NCBI GenBank assembly: GCA_963931925.1
Contig: OZ007583.1
Span: forward strand, 10,087,372 to 10,151,371
Source of the DNA: Onchidella celtica
Lineage: Eukaryota; Mollusca; Gastropoda; Systellommatophora; Onchidiidae
Reading direction: 5' to 3'
DNA length: 64,000 nucleotides
Every line of letters starts with the position of its first letter. Within the stretch, counting starts at the first letter, position 1. The notes below the pieces were generated by a model. The model was not told where the DNA came from. It was given only the letters and a program-made list of their open reading frames with translations, and made no database searches. The translations under genes and the position numbers were made by a program. Below, one piece after another: positions 1 to 14,099 of this stretch.

Positions 1-2387
1 CAGACCTCTGGTAGTAGTAAAGTTTCAAGCATGAAGTATTATAGCTTGAAAGGGTGCCATGGGATATTTTGGTTTAAAAAAAAAAAAGAAAAAGAGAGAG
101 AGAGAGAGAGACAGAAAGAGAGAGAGAGAGACAGAAAGAGAGAGAGAGAGAGACCCGGGGGGGGGGCGGGCGCGCTAGAGCGCCAGATCTATCTTCTAGA
201 CACTTTGAATCAACCTTGGAAATGCAAAGTAAATCTGAGAGAGAAAGAGAGGGGGGGGGGAGACGAAGCAGGACCGTAAGACAGAAGAAGAGTGACGCTA
301 TTATTTCTACTCTAATTTCCCAAGTAACAAACTACTCACCATTCCTGATATTATTCCTCACAGGAATTCCAAATGCCGGCAGGATATAGACAGCCGATCA
401 ATCCTCCCTCCATGTAAATCAATAGAGATGCCACTCATTCACTGATCACTCTCTGATATCCCGACTTGCGCAGCTTTCTCAAAATCCTTGGATTTGTCCA
501 ACCCAGTCCTTGCCTGCCGAGTTGAAAACGAATGCTTTTTCCACTGTTCTCTCATTACATTGTTCACCGTTCTGGTTTGTAACCTGTAACTGAAAAGGAC
601 AAATAAACAAATAATAATTATGACAAGTTCATAGCTCACAAGCTTAACGTCTAAGCATTTAATAATACTGTAGCTTTAAACAAGAATGCATAATGCGAAC
701 ATTGTTAATGTTATGCATACTTCTGTTGTTGTTTTGTTGTTTTTTTTAATTTGTCTGTACCCTCGAGGGCGTCGCAGGAGACGGAGCTTTCGGTCTGCAG
801 CCCGCTTAGAAGCCTGTCTTGGCGCAATGCCGTGAGTCGCCAGAGCTTAGTCTTCCTCTGGTCTTGTATCCAGAAACTCGCATGCATTTCACTTATAAAT
901 CCCTTTTCATTGATTTACTAACCACTTGATGGTTATTTTTGTTTGTTTTTGTGGGGGTTTTTTGGGGGGAAATGGGACTGGGAGAGGATTGCATTGCACT
1001 CGTTAAAGCACTATATATAGTTTATGAAGAAAACTACTCCACAGCAGCTGATCACCATATTCAGCCTTTTCAAACAAAGCGAAGAAAATGTGGTTGTACC
1101 ATTACATCAGTGGTAATTAACAGAAAAATTTGAAGTTTTACAGACACGTTGAGTTGTATTTCATTATAACACAGACATTGGAGGGCGGAAAGGGGGGGGG
1201 GGAGAAAGACAGTAAAAGAGACAGACAGACAGACAGACAACGAGACAGAAAGAGACAGGGACAGATAGACTGTCGGAAGAAACAGACAGACAAAGAGACC
1301 GAGACAGAAAGAGATAGGGACAGATAGACCGTCGGGAGAAACAGACAGACACAGAGACAGAGAGGGGGGGGGGTGGTCACCGAGACAGACAGACAGACAG
1401 ACAAACAGGCTGGCGGGCGGGCAGGCGGGACGGGAAGGCAGGCAGACATACAGACAGGCCGATATGCGGACGGATCGACAGACCGAGATTCACTTGTCTA
1501 CAGATCAGTAGACATAATATGAATTTTTTTTTTTTTTTAAACAAAAACATGTGCCAGACATTTCTTTCACCCCCCAGATGCCGTAAAGCAGCAAACTCAC
1601 TGCAAATCTAACGAGATGAAACACTATAATGAATCACGAACAAGCACATCAAATCCTTCCGCTTGCATGCCATGGGACTTAACGAGCATTGTAAGACATC
1701 CTCCCTTGCTGCTCGCAGTGACAGCTGCAACAATGGAGATAGAGGGGGGAACAAAGGAGAGGGGTGGAGGCGACAGAATAATGAATCAACTGATTCTCAG
1801 CATTATCTTCCTTTCCTCTCATTAAACAATGTGCAAGTAATAAACAGACAAAAAATGGGGGAGAAACGAGGAAAACAGAGAGAGTGGAATGGGGGAAGAG
1901 AGACAGAGAGAGAGAGACAGAGACATGAACAGACGGAGAGAGAGTACAGCATGAAGATAAAGAGAGATCCCCCCCCCCCCCAACACGCACACAATAAACT
2001 AATTTATTGGTTTTCTGCAGAGGAAAGCTTGGAGATTGACAAATCAAGCCGACTTATTGTCTGCCTGTCTATCTGTAAATAGGTCAGGGCTGGCTGCTCT
2101 CAGACTTTTTGCCTTTTTAAGACTTCCCTAAGGGAACAGACATCTATGATCTCAGGCTATCAAATCTACTGTGTAGACTGATATGACACTACGATCATAC
2201 TCTGTAATGAGTGAAAAAATCTTTTTTTCAATGATATTGAGTTGGCCATGCTAATGTTACAAGAATCTCTCTCTCTCTCTCTGCAGTTCCTAAACGATCG
2301 CAACTACGGCATCTCGAATAGAAGTAATACTAATAGTATTGTTCAAAGAAACAAAAATCGTAATCTCTGACAGAGAGAACAGACAGA
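1..2387. other. Non-coding, simple-repeat-rich stretch
   Basis: No convincing coding region is visible. The stretch holds GA-rich tracts at about 86-152 and 1876-1950, a GACA-type minisatellite at about 1203-1480, and poly-G or poly-C runs at 1192-1202, 1364-1373 and 1969-1981. Open frames here are low-complexity readings of these repeats. The rest is unremarkable AT-rich sequence with no recognised element. Confidence 0.7.
1203..1480. repeat. GACA-rich minisatellite
   Basis: Degenerate GACA/CAGA repeats are organised into a larger unit of about 65-70 bp, each containing a GACAGATAGAC-like segment and a GTCGG(A/G)AGAAACAGACAGAC-like segment. About two and a half units are visible, followed by plain (GACA)n interrupted by a G10 run. 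Confidence 0.75.
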
Positions 2388-3182
<795 letters not shown>

Positions 3183-3186
3183 TTAA

Positions 3187-3395
3187 CCCTTTCAATACGG
3201 AAATACCATTGCAGTAAACTCTTTATCGTTCTACCACTTTCAGGTTTTGTTCTTCCATTTCTAGCTTTTAAATGCAGATCAGTGTGATGATTTAGATTCG
3301 TGTTTACCATTAATTCAAAACAACTGAAACAAGTGGATCTCAATATAAACTGGATTCGCGAAACTCTAGCTTTCACAGCGTCAGTAGTTAAAGGG
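3187..3395. mobile_element. Putative TTAA-flanked MITE (piggyBac-like ends)
   Basis: A 209-bp segment lies between two TTAA tetranucleotides (3183-3186 and 3396-3399). It begins CCCTTTCAATACGG and ends with AAAGGG preceded by an imperfect inverse of the start. TTAA target duplication and CCC/GGG termini are the hallmark of piggyBac-type elements. The inverted repeats are short and imperfect and there is no coding capacity, so this is a candidate miniature element, not a proven one. Confidence 0.45.
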
Positions 3396-3399
3396 TTAA

Positions 3400-3604
3400 C
3401 CTTCCAGTGCCCCGCATTCTATATCTGAAATACGTCACGAATACCCAATGTTCCACAGTTGGAACGCCTTTTAATTTATCAACAAAAATAATGATTTTCT
3501 ATCAAAAATACTTATATTTCTACACTCATCTGGGCATTTTAATTAGATTTTGCAAGATTTGGAGTTATGTTGGCAAAGTGAATATATGCCTGGGCTTCAC
3601 AGGG
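3400..3604. mobile_element. Second TTAA-flanked MITE-like segment
   Basis: It abuts the preceding candidate and shares the TTAA at 3396-3399, with another TTAA at 3605-3608. Its first about 28 bases (CCTTCCAGTGCCCCGCAT...) resemble the reverse complement of its last about 28 bases (...ATGCCTGGGCTTCACAGGG) with mismatches and small gaps. It is about 205 bp, non-coding and AT-rich inside. Together with the previous segment it looks like two insertions in adjacent TTAA sites or one compound element. Confidence 0.4.
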
Positions 3605-4367
3605 TTAAACAGTATTACAACTACACAAGTTTCCAGTGTGTCACATTTACCTACGCAGAATTACAGATTCTTAACACTGAAATATAATCACAGGCCCTCC
3701 ATCCCACAGGAGTTTGTTCAGTAAATTTCTTGTTTGAGCAGCTGCTCAACCAAGCCTAGACCTATCTTCAATAACATCTGTTTCACTTCTACTGCTGTAA
3801 ATCTGAGATCTTCAACTGACCAGGTGTTCTATTGACCAACCTGGTGAAAACTGGCCGTGTTTTAACCAACGTTTCGATCACCTTTGCCATGTTCTGGAAA
3901 AAGACGTGGCGGGGTTGAGAGGGCCTACTCTTCCTGATAAAGGCAAAACGGGAGCGGTGGGGGGGGGGGGGCTTATATTTGGTAAAGAATACTGATGAGA
4001 GAGACACTGGACACCCATTAGCATAAAATATTAGTATTTTAAATAGATTCCAAAGGATGGATATAGACACAAAAAAGTGTCTTTGGCAATAACTACAAAA
4101 ATACCCAATAAGCAGTTTCCAATGCGAACCTACATTTCCCAGCCGGCCTGGGCCTACCATCCGCTTTGCAGGGGTCTGCTTACAACACATCCCAGTGTGT
4201 GTATTGGGCGGAGCGGGGCGGGCGGGATGACTATAGCGACGTGCGCCAGCACGTTTATCAAGCACCCTTTAATCTTTCACCTGGTGAACGGTTAAGTCTT
4301 GTATTTAAATGCCATACCAACGAAAACGTGTCTTTCAAGCACAAAACATGCGTGAATGCGTTTTAAC
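3605..4367. other. Non-coding, nothing recognised
   Basis: No supported gene. It contains a G13 run at 3959-3971. Open frames on both strands here show no recognisable domain. Confidence 0.5.
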
Positions 4368-4372
4368 AAGGC

Positions 4373-5499
4373 TGTCACGGGTGGAGTGAGCGAGATTCAA
4401 GGATTACGGGGGCATGGAAGTGTAGGATTGACTCACGGGATAGTGAGGCTGCTCACCTATATTGACTTCTGTTAGTTAACGTTAAAGCGTGCATGTTGTG
4501 AGTGAAGTTGAGGCGTAGTAGAGGCAAAATCTGAATAGTCAGATCACTGCAAGTTAAGAGGTCCCAGGGGACAGACGTGAGATCAGAGGCAGTCGGGAGA
4601 TTGTGATGTGTTTTCCAGTGATGACTGGTAGGTGGAACGATGATTGATAATTATGAGGATTGATGTATTATATTCGCCTATGACCATGATGTAAATAAGT
4701 ATATGTGAGGAATGTGGAAGTCATTGATTACTGTGTATAGAAATGTGCGCCATGAGCGATAGATGTAAGTTAGGTTCATGGATTCGTAGCGAGAGTGAGT
4801 GCTGTGTGGTACGGTGGAGGTGTGTTACCGTAAGATGTGTGGTGAGTGAAAGGTGGACTATTGTGTGTACGCTTCATGGTTTGTAATGAGGGGTGAAGTG
4901 GTTAGAAATGGTATGGTATTATACCAATGTAATGTTCTTCTTGTAGGTGCCGGGGTCGGGCAGAGACGCCACCCGCGGTAAGCGAACTAGCACAGGGGAT
5001 AGGCCAGTGGAGTGAAGCTGTCGAGCAGGACAGGAGGGGCGCATGAGTCGTGGCAGTCTGGCCACAGACAGGGATGTGTATATAATTGTTAATGTGCTCT
5101 TAAGATGTACTACATGTGATAGTGATATACGACTGTGCTATTGTGATATTAATGTGAATTGAACTATTAACGTGCTATTGCCATGTTGAGGAGCTCTTGG
5201 AATGCTCTGGTGCTATTGCCATAGGAATGTGTTATTACATTGAGTGGAGAGGCTGAAGCCGAAGTGTATTTAAAAGTAACTACCGGGTTGTGGACCCGAG
5301 GAAGAGTGCTTGAGGGAAAGAAGGCCGTTGGACGGCAGTTGATTAGAGTAATATAATGTATGTCATTGCAATGTATCTTTATCTTTATGTTTAATAAATG
5401 TGTGAGTCTGATGGGTTGTTCTGTTAAGTGTTATACTTGTTCGTTCGTGATTGTCGTCTTGTTATAACTATTACATCTCCCAGTCTGGGATTTGTGACA
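4373..5499 (+). mobile_element. Solo LTR, family B (Gmr1-like Ty3/gypsy)
   Basis: An 1127-bp LTR begins TGTCACGGGTGGAGTGAG and ends CTGGGATTTGTGACA. It is homologous along its length to the 1195-bp LTRs of the family B element at 56934-63930. It is flanked by the perfect 5-bp direct repeat AAGGC (4368-4372 and 5500-5504), so it is a complete LTR left after recombination between two LTRs. It keeps a canonical AATAAA at 5393-5398 where the younger copies read AATAGA. It is clearly diverged from those copies, so the insertion is older. Orientation follows the family B coding strand. Confidence 0.93.
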
Positions 5500-5504
5500 A
5501 AGGC

Positions 5505-7514
5505 TACCACTGTGTTTACATAAGAAACCCAATTAAATGATAAACAAGAACTGTTATCACTGGCAATATCAAAGGACTGTGGCACTGACATGAAAGCATA
5601 ATTATGCTAAATTTTATTTTATTTCTTTTTTCTAAATTTAAAAAACACCTTCTATCTCTTCCCCCATCCCCACCCCCCCCCCTTTTTTTTTTTTGGTATG
5701 TGGTTTTTGAAAGTTCAAGACAGTAATCACACTGAAAATTCTTAACTGTAGAAGTTTGAAGCGGTCAATCATGCCAACTTATCGGTCGTGCGAAAACAAC
5801 ATTATTTTCAATTGGTGTTTTGGGTTGTTGTTCTTTTTTTTACTATTATTAAATATACCTTCCGCATTCTTGTATTCTCCACGCGAAGTGCACAGGCTGG
5901 AACACTTTGCCCAATATTCCATTGTCAAAATGTCACTAAAAATGCCTCGGATGAATGGCAAAGTAAACTTTGGCTTATCTTTTCAGATTTCTCTAGGGCG
6001 ATTTTTTTTTTTATTCTCTTTCGTCTACATTGCACTACTAGGTGGGGTAGCCGGTATTACCCGGGATAAACCTGTGTATCTTTTCTGATTTCTCTATAAC
6101 GATTTTTTTTTTCTTTATTCTCTTTCGTCTACATTGCACTACTAGGTGGGGTAGCCGGTATTACCCGGGATAAATCTGTGTTCCCACCCTTTCTTTTTCC
6201 CTTTCTCTGATCTAGACAATTTCCCGTAAATACCCACAACCCTGCTACAGATCTCATGCGCGGCAGGACACTACGCACCAACTGAACGTTTTGCACAATG
6301 TGTAGTTTGTGTAATAGTGAACACCTGGGAAAGAAGTGACGACATCACCAGCTCATGTGTTGTGAAAAGGAAAATCGGAGGTTTGCGATACAAAGCAAAC
6401 TTTAACAAAACAAAACAAACCAACCACTTCCTCACCATTTGGAGGCTCCACATGCCCCCCCCCCCCCACCCCCCGAAAAAAAAACTTCTGCAGGGCGAAA
6501 GGAAGCCATCTTCAAAATTTCATGTCAATCGGAGCTCTATGAGCCAGTATTTTTTTTTCCGAACACACAAACATACTCTCTTTCTCTCACCCCCCCCCTC
6601 CCCCCGCACACACACACACACATTCACTTTTAGTTATAATTATTATAATGTGGGCCGTCACGGCGATAATAGATCAGATCACCTCTCTCGATAATAATCA
6701 TACAGGCTAGTCCAAGCAACCCACTTTTAAAAAATGACACAAGAGGGATTTCAACAATTTGACCTAAACCCCAAGAACTTCCCGTTCTCAATATGATAAC
6801 CGGGATGTTTACAGTTTGTTCTCAGATAAAGCTTAACAAAAGTATTTATCAGCCCCTCCCACATTCCACTGAGAAGCAGAACCTGTACTTTCAACCGGTG
6901 CATTATGAAAGGGATTCTCAGCCACTGGCATGCGGACTTCATAGATCCTATATCGCATCAACTTACTGAGGGGTGACGTGGACACGGGAGAATCCGTATT
7001 GTGACAGAGAGTATTTATTTATAAAAAGAAATCACTTAACTGCCAAATTAATCTCGAAACTAGGTCGCGGCGGTAACAAGAACTGGAAGGGGCCGTCTTC
7101 ACAGAAGACAATGTGCGTATCTATTTACTATGGTTTGTTCATATTTTTGGGATTGATTGAAACTATTTAGAGCGATTTGTAAGCTCTTAGTCTTACTCCC
7201 CGTGAAACTGTAGAAATGGGTATTGTTTACCACCGCGGTCTACTTTCCCCTCCATGCTAACGGCGGAGCCTCCCATGTCTGGCGGTGCATAACGACCAAT
7301 AGTGGTTTTCTCTCTATTAAGACCTTCTCTCCGACAGCAGTAGTACACACATACCGTTTAGGCCATGTAACCAAAGTGATCACATTAGAATTTTTATAAA
7401 AAGAAAACTTATGGCAGCCTTCCCCAAAACTGATTATGGTCACGTCGCCAGAGAAAAAGCTGTTGCGGCCAATTGGCTAAACTTAATTCCTGACCCTAAG
7501 AGTGGGCCAGCACG
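5505..7514. other. Non-coding with a local tandem duplication
   Basis: No gene supported. The only structure found is the about 100-bp duplication at 5976-6180, plus C-rich runs at 5673-5682 and 6455-6467 and a short CA tract near 6608. Open frames across the duplication are repeat-derived and lack domains. Confidence 0.5.
5976..6180. repeat. Two-copy tandem duplication, about 100 bp
   Basis: Units 5976-6076 and 6077-6180 are nearly identical. Each runs from TATCTTTTC, through a poly-T stretch, to GGTGGGGTAGCCGGTATTAC and ends in CTGTG. They differ mainly in poly-T length and a few bases, indicating a recent local duplication. Confidence 0.9.
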
Positions 7515-7550
7515 GCCGGATTTTGATCGGCCGACTAGTTGGATGGCGAC
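7515..7550. repeat. Single arm of a dispersed fold-back repeat
   Basis: About 35 bp around GATTTTGATCGGCCGACTAG closely match the left arm of the inverted pair at 17478-17514. No matching opposite arm was found nearby, so this is a fragment of the same family. Confidence 0.55.
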
Positions 7551-7589
7551 GCCACTACACTGATTTTCGGAGAGATCCAACTTTACAAT

Positions 7590-8340
7590 TTTTTTCCCCT
7601 TTATACATCGTTTTACATGTTGCTCGAGGGAAAAACTAACCAGTCGCCTTCCTGGTCACGGGTTGCAATAATGGATCATTGACAGGTATAGAATAAGAAT
7701 GACAAGGTTCTAACTCCCTTGCATCAACTTCTGAGAAATTGATGATTGAAGTTTCATGTGCTGATAGCTTTTAGTGGTACGACTTTTTTTTTTCTTTCTA
7801 AAAATGCTGACAAATTACACAAAGTAACCGCTAGATATTTTGACACACAACGGAGAGGGCCAGTAGAAATAGTGTGTAGTGTAACTCAATTCAGCTAAAA
7901 CGTGGAGACAGAAACTTGTCGTTCTAAGAGCACGAAAAGCTGACTCAACATATATGAAATTATGACAATCAATAACTGGATTGCCCGGACACAAACGACC
8001 TATATATTTCATACATACATCGTTTGCCAGATGGTCAGAAGGAAAAATTAATCAGCTAGCAGCTTTTTTGGTCGTGAGTTATCATTAACAATTCATCACT
8101 AACACGAGCTAACCCAACAAAAATGAAATTATAATACACGTAACAATAATAATTGACTGTCCCTTACTCAAAGGTCCTTTGTAATTTATCACTATATCAG
8201 TACACTATTATACATTTTTGATCAGACGGGAAAAGGCCATGAGTTATTGTAACACATCATCAATGACATGTGTTGATTCAACAGATAGCAAATAATTATA
8301 ACAATAATAGCTGGACTGTCTCGTATTCAAACACACTATG
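7590..8340. repeat. Degenerate tandem repeat, period about 165-170 bp
   Basis: Diverged units can be followed by a CAACA...GAAATTAT...ACAAT...TAACTGGA-like segment starting near 7945, 8115 and 8279, and by a TTATACAT...GGAAAAA-like segment near 7604, 8018 and 8206. The spacing is irregular and similarity modest, so this is an old tandem array or stacked copies of one short repeat. Confidence 0.4.
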
Positions 8341-8500
8341 CTAGAAAGGGGAGGGGGAGGGGAGAGAAAGAAAGGGGAGGTGAGGTGGGGAGAGCGAGGA
8401 GAGAAAAGAGAAAGAAGAAAGTGAAAAGAGAGAGAGAGAAAGAAGAAAGAGAGAGAAAGTGAGAGGGGGTGGGGGAAGGAGAGAGAGAGAGACAGAAATC
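8341..8500. repeat. GA-rich low-complexity tract
   Basis: Interrupted GA/GGGA/GAAA purine-rich sequence on the plus strand. Reading frames across it give Leu/Ser/Phe-rich artefacts. Confidence 0.85.
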
Positions 8501-11500
8501 TAAATCTGGACACATCTCAACAAGTCTCCTCCTCTCTTTCCGCTTTGTTGCATACCCTCCACAGGGATTAAAAACTACAATTCGCCGCTTCACTGCTCGG
8601 GCGGAAACATTCGATAAAATTGCATTACGATATGAAAAAGTCAATGCCTTTGCAAAGCTAAATTTCAATGGCGCCCAATGTCGGACTTCAATTACTCTGA
8701 AATGTGCATGCCGATTTTGAAAACTCCAAGTGTTGTGGACAATGAGAAAAAAAGTTAAAACATTTTGTTCCAATTCCTCAAACATATAGATAGATATATA
8801 GATAGCTGCACAGTTTTCCTTGAAACTGAAACCTACAAAAATTGCATTCATCTAAGGCTTTATTATCTGCGTCATCAATGATCAAGAGCAGTGATCCAAA
8901 AACAAAAACGGCCAGACTTGAAAATAGGCTTCAGATTTTCCATTAAGATGAACGCGCAAGTAGTGACACTACACACTATGGGACAAACGGGTAGGATTAT
9001 GACATTGTGCAGATATCACTGCTGTAGCATAAAACTGTCTAGGAAATGTCACGGTCGGGGAGATAATGTGTTAGGCCCTGTGGGTCAGTGATGGGATCAC
9101 GGTGTGGAAAACGATGGGGAAAGTGCCGTTTTACGTAAAGAGACGGTACATGCCGATCTAAGTCAAACTGATTTTTTTTTTTTGCATCAATCAAATGTGC
9201 TTTATCATGGTTATAATTTTTGTATAGCTAAGAGTTTCGTTTGATCATCACAAAATGGAAATTGAACACAGAACAAAGTGGAGAGCAACGCCAAACTCCT
9301 TCAAAATACTGTTTTGGTTCACACGGTCTTTTTCCGTAACACGGCTGAAAGGCCATTCTTAAAACAAAACAAAAAAAAAATGATGACTGTTGTTGGCAAT
9401 AATTGTAAGTTTTATTTTATTGTATATTATTGTAAGTAAATGTATAAATTGTAGTAGACAGCAAGTAGTGGAAAGAGTGTATGACCGTGCGGTTTTTGTT
9501 GTTGTTGTTTTTTAACGTTTTTCAAAGACTGTTTGCAAGATTGTTCTGTGTATTTTGAATTGACGCCAGGCCCACGATAAACTTGAACTTAACTTTTATT
9601 CTGTAGCAGTGGCTCTCAACTGTTTAACCCTGTTTTTGCGTGGCGAATCAAAAAGTTTTTCAGCTGCAACATAATTATAATCTTACAAAATTAAATCTGA
9701 TATTAGGTACTTGCATCGATCTGGAATCACCAATAAAAAGCAAGTAAACATTTCTCGGAAAGCCAGTTACAATGAGGTTTGGTAGCTCCGAGTTGAAACC
9801 TCAGCCCATTTATTCAGTTACGGGCAATAGTAAAGGTAAAGCATGACTGTTCTCCCATTGCAGTCATGTCTTATAGCATTATTTCACTCACAGCAATTCA
9901 GGCTGGATAGCGTAGACCTGACAGCCAGGGTCAAAGGAAATAAACAACGCTGATTTGAAAGTCAGCAGAAATTATCAGGCAAAACCTGGAATAACAAAAC
10001 ATAAGCGACATTACACTTTCACTTACGCCCTACACATTTCACCCCATCAACCACCCGCATGCAGGATGGAAGAAATTGAGGAGCTGAGTTTGTTTGACAT
10101 ACGAGTGTAGAGCACTCACTGACCTTCATGATGGGCACTGTATGTAATGACCATAAATCTCTAACAGTGTCCATTTCCTGGCCGGGACAAGGAGCATTCC
10201 CTGGTGAAGACAGCAGCAAATGAGACTGACTCCCTAGAGGGGCCTGGCCAGCCTTGTCTCGGACAGCGCCTGGCTACTTTGTTTTGTTGCTTCTTCCATT
10301 CGCGGTATTCACCACATCTTGGTCATGCAGCCAAAAGCTAATTCGCCTTGGTGCTTTTCGCTGGACATGTGTCTCGTTTAAAGCAAGTAGTTTACGCTTG
10401 ACTGGATGCATTTGGGTGACGCAAGCACATCAATAGTAAACTGTTTTTACGACACACACCCCATCCCCACCAACAAACAAAAAAATCTAAGCAGGAAATG
10501 ATTTTTTCCATGCTACATGACACAATAATCATTCTCTCCCTGTGTGGGTTAATTTTAATTTTTATGAGATAAAAAATGTAATGACCGTATTAGTCTTTAG
10601 TGAATTCGTTGTTGTTTTTTTGCAAATAATCATCACCACCGCACGCTTCACAGCTTGCCTGTCTTACACCCTTGATATTTGAAGCTGTCTGTATGACTAT
10701 GGGATGGTTGCTATTTGATCGAGAATATTCCAAGTTTTGGGAAGAAGGTGTGGGCCACTGCGATCTGAGAGTAATGTAGAATCTGACCTGGGATACTGAC
10801 AACCACTCGGGCCTGTCTAAACACGCACGTCAATAGAGAACTAGTGGATTGGATGAGTAGTGACAACCAGTGTGTGCTGTGAGATGATTGTTTGAGGAGG
10901 GGGTCGCAAGGGGGCACAACGCTGTTCCAATTGGACCTTCCTCTCCCCTTTCCCCTTTTTCAGGACATGGGTAAAAATACCTTTACTGCTTTAAAATCCG
11001 AAGGAATGATGCTGAGGAAGAGCCGAGTGATGAGCCCAATCATGCTGAATCGAGGTAGTTAACAGCGCGTATTCATGTATAGTTCGAGCTGGACAGCGCG
11101 TGAAAGGGGAAGGGGGGGGGGGCGATGACTGTATGGTATTTGCAGTTTGTTCCCTTAGAATGACAAGGTTCTGTCTTCACTTTTTGGCTGAACTGAGTTA
11201 CACCACTTGTAGTGTAACAGGCCTTCTCCATTGTATGTCAAAGTAGCAAGCGGATTCGGCGTATGACTATTACCCAAACAAAACCAAAATAAAAAGAAAA
11301 AAAAGTTGTACTTCTAAAAGCTTTGAGCACATGTAACTTCAATCATTGTCATTTTAAGGGGACGGATTAAAAGGGTGAGTTTCGCACCATGCTCCAGTCC
11401 ATCTTGACTCCAAAACAAATAGTACAGTTGTGTTATAGTATACAGATCAGCGAGAACAGTCCCCTCTGCAAAATTGTTCTTAGACTGAGATACCTTGAAA

Positions 11501-14099
11501 GAGTTGAAGTTTGTGAGTCAAATACTACACCAAGTATACGGTTTGCTGGGTGTCTCAGTTTTAGCGTTCTGAGCACGAAAAACAACTAAGCACTTCAATA
11601 ACAAGCGTAGTACTGCAACGGTCACACGAGGTCAAGTTATGTTATGAGGTCAACGAATGCAGATCATGAGTGCGTTGGACAAAACATAAAACCACAGTTT
11701 GCCGTACTGAGCCAAGCTGAGGCGGTTGGTGTAATAGTGTGGTGGAGAAGCTCATGGACAAAATCCCAATGGACATAACAATCTGCAGTTCTGGTTTGAG
11801 ACTGGCGCAACCTCATGCATTGATCTTCCTTTTCCGGCAAAGTTAACAGCAATTATAACAACAATTAGGCCTTCCCTGAGTTTAGTTTTTCGACCGCTTT
11901 TCTAAGCGTCTGGTTTGTCCGGATGAAATAAACTCTGACTTCTCTTAGAGAGCACGACATGAGCCTTAGGAGTGATGAAGGAGTAAGGCATATGCCAATT
12001 TCCTGATCATATTCTGACATTTCTACGGCATGACAGACTGTGGAGGGTGATGAAAGAGAGAGTTTCGCAGATAAAAAAAAAAAAAGGGTAAAAAGTTACA
12101 ATCAGTCTTTGCGGCACACAAGATAGACAATAAAACCGTCTGTATAGAATGCCACGTCTGTGACAAACAGCCAGGACAGGCTCCCAGATGTGAACAACGA
12201 TATTCAAGATCACGCAGTGTTATTTTATCAGTCAGCAAATTATTTTTCCCAACAAACTCAGATCCGGAACTGCACTGCCATCTGACAGCACACTAAGAAA
12301 AATACTCCTTTCTATTTCCAAGAGAGGTTTGTGGACTTACTATCCCCTCCTTATGGACCAAACATGCTTTCTATCAATAAGATACTCTGAACGGCTATTC
12401 GCCACTCGGATACATAACTGTTACTATAATGCCGTCGGGTATTTGCCACATTTTGCGGATTTTGAAGTTTTGTCATGAAAATTATTTTCTCACTCCTAAT
12501 TTCATTATGTATGTGTTTGGGATGTTAGGTTGTCCCCTGATTTTACACAACTTTTCAAAGATTCGATCCTCGTTTTCTTGAAAACACAAAAATTCACATA
12601 CAACATGGAAAATACCCGACGATATATTCCTAAATGTTCTCTTGTTGTTTTTGTCCTTTTTAAACACATCCCTTTCTTTTGCCATCATTAAAATATGAAC
12701 TATCTCTGGCAAATACAAAACACTGCCTCTGAAAAAATCGAATGCCTACATAGCAATATTCCTATTCGCTCTATTGGCATATCGCAATGATTTACTCATA
12801 CATCTTCGTTGATGGAATACAGCCAGACGAAGAAAGACAAAACCTACATTCATAACAATAAACAAAAACGGTGGACAGTTTTTCAGCCCAGCGCAATTTT
12901 CGAGATACAGACCGTAACGTGTTCGTTTTATTACTGTTCCATTACTCATCAAGCTGAGGCCTTTTCCCCAACAGTTTCGTTGGGGAGCATACTGTCTATT
13001 GATTTCCTTCCCTCTGAATGTCAGTTCACAAATAAATTATGGCACTTATGTATATACGTCACAGCAAGCGTAATACATGTAGTGAGAGCATCAAGTAAAA
13101 TGCCTAACACATATAGTTCCAACTGCATACTCAAGTAAAAGCAGCCACATCTCCATACCTACAATGATTTTCCACGATTCAATTCATCTGTATCCACCCT
13201 CACTCCCCGTCCCCCTTCCAATTTCTTCCCTTTTACCACCATTCAAATAAACAAATCAATAAGAAATGGGAAAGAAACTTAACACTCAATGGGTATCTTG
13301 AATACTTTGTGTACTTGATAAGCATGAATACTTTTGCCAGACACTGGTTTGGTGTCTTTTCGTTCTCTCCCCACCAAAAACCCTTTACTTTCCTAGCCTT
13401 CAAAAAAATGTAGTCACCTTCAGAAACGTCCGTGCATCTTCTCGGTGATAAAAAAAGTTGTTGTTTTTTTTTAGACTGGTAACGCAAAACAAATCAAAAT
13501 GCTGATACAGACATGTGCTTTACTCCAGTAGACGCTATGGCAAATTGGGCCTTGCTTTGCCTTTATCGTCCCCCCTCCCTGTGTCCATAAATTTCTTACA
13601 ATGCGCCACCGGCCACTCACTCTCCATCAGTCCATTTAATCATCATCATATCATGAAAACCTTCAAATGTGGAAGGTAACAACCACCAGTGACTCGCCAA
13701 TTTAATAAAGGCGGACATGAGAAATGTGGCCACTGTGATGCTCCTCTCTGGAGACCGGACTTGGCGAAATTATAGCTGGAACTGTGGCCATCTTGTCCCA
13801 CTTTCTGGGCCGCCAGTGTCTGGAGGGGCAACCATTTCAACTGTCTAAAATATGATATAACGCCGTGTAATGTGCGGCTACTGGACTTTATAGCACCTAA
13901 TGTTGCCGATGAAAAAGAACGGAGACTGGTAATGTGGTATGACAACCACCTCGGGGAGGGTGTTCACATCTGAGGATCTGCTGTGCCAAATTGCTGTGTC
14001 TTACGAAGTTTAATATGTGTATGTTATAGAATTGCCATCATCTGATACACAAAGTTAAAGCTGTGAGTTAATTTCACTTACAATGATAAATTATAAATA
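8501..14099. other. Long non-coding stretch, no gene recognised
   Basis: No domain-bearing frame is visible on either strand over 5.6 kb. The longest frames are about 110 codons and look random. A segment near 9241-9305 resembles 29775-29845, sharing an AAATGGAAATTGAAC core, so both are probably fragments of one dispersed repeat. A G11 run lies at 11112-11122. This is probably intergenic or intronic DNA. Confidence 0.55.
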
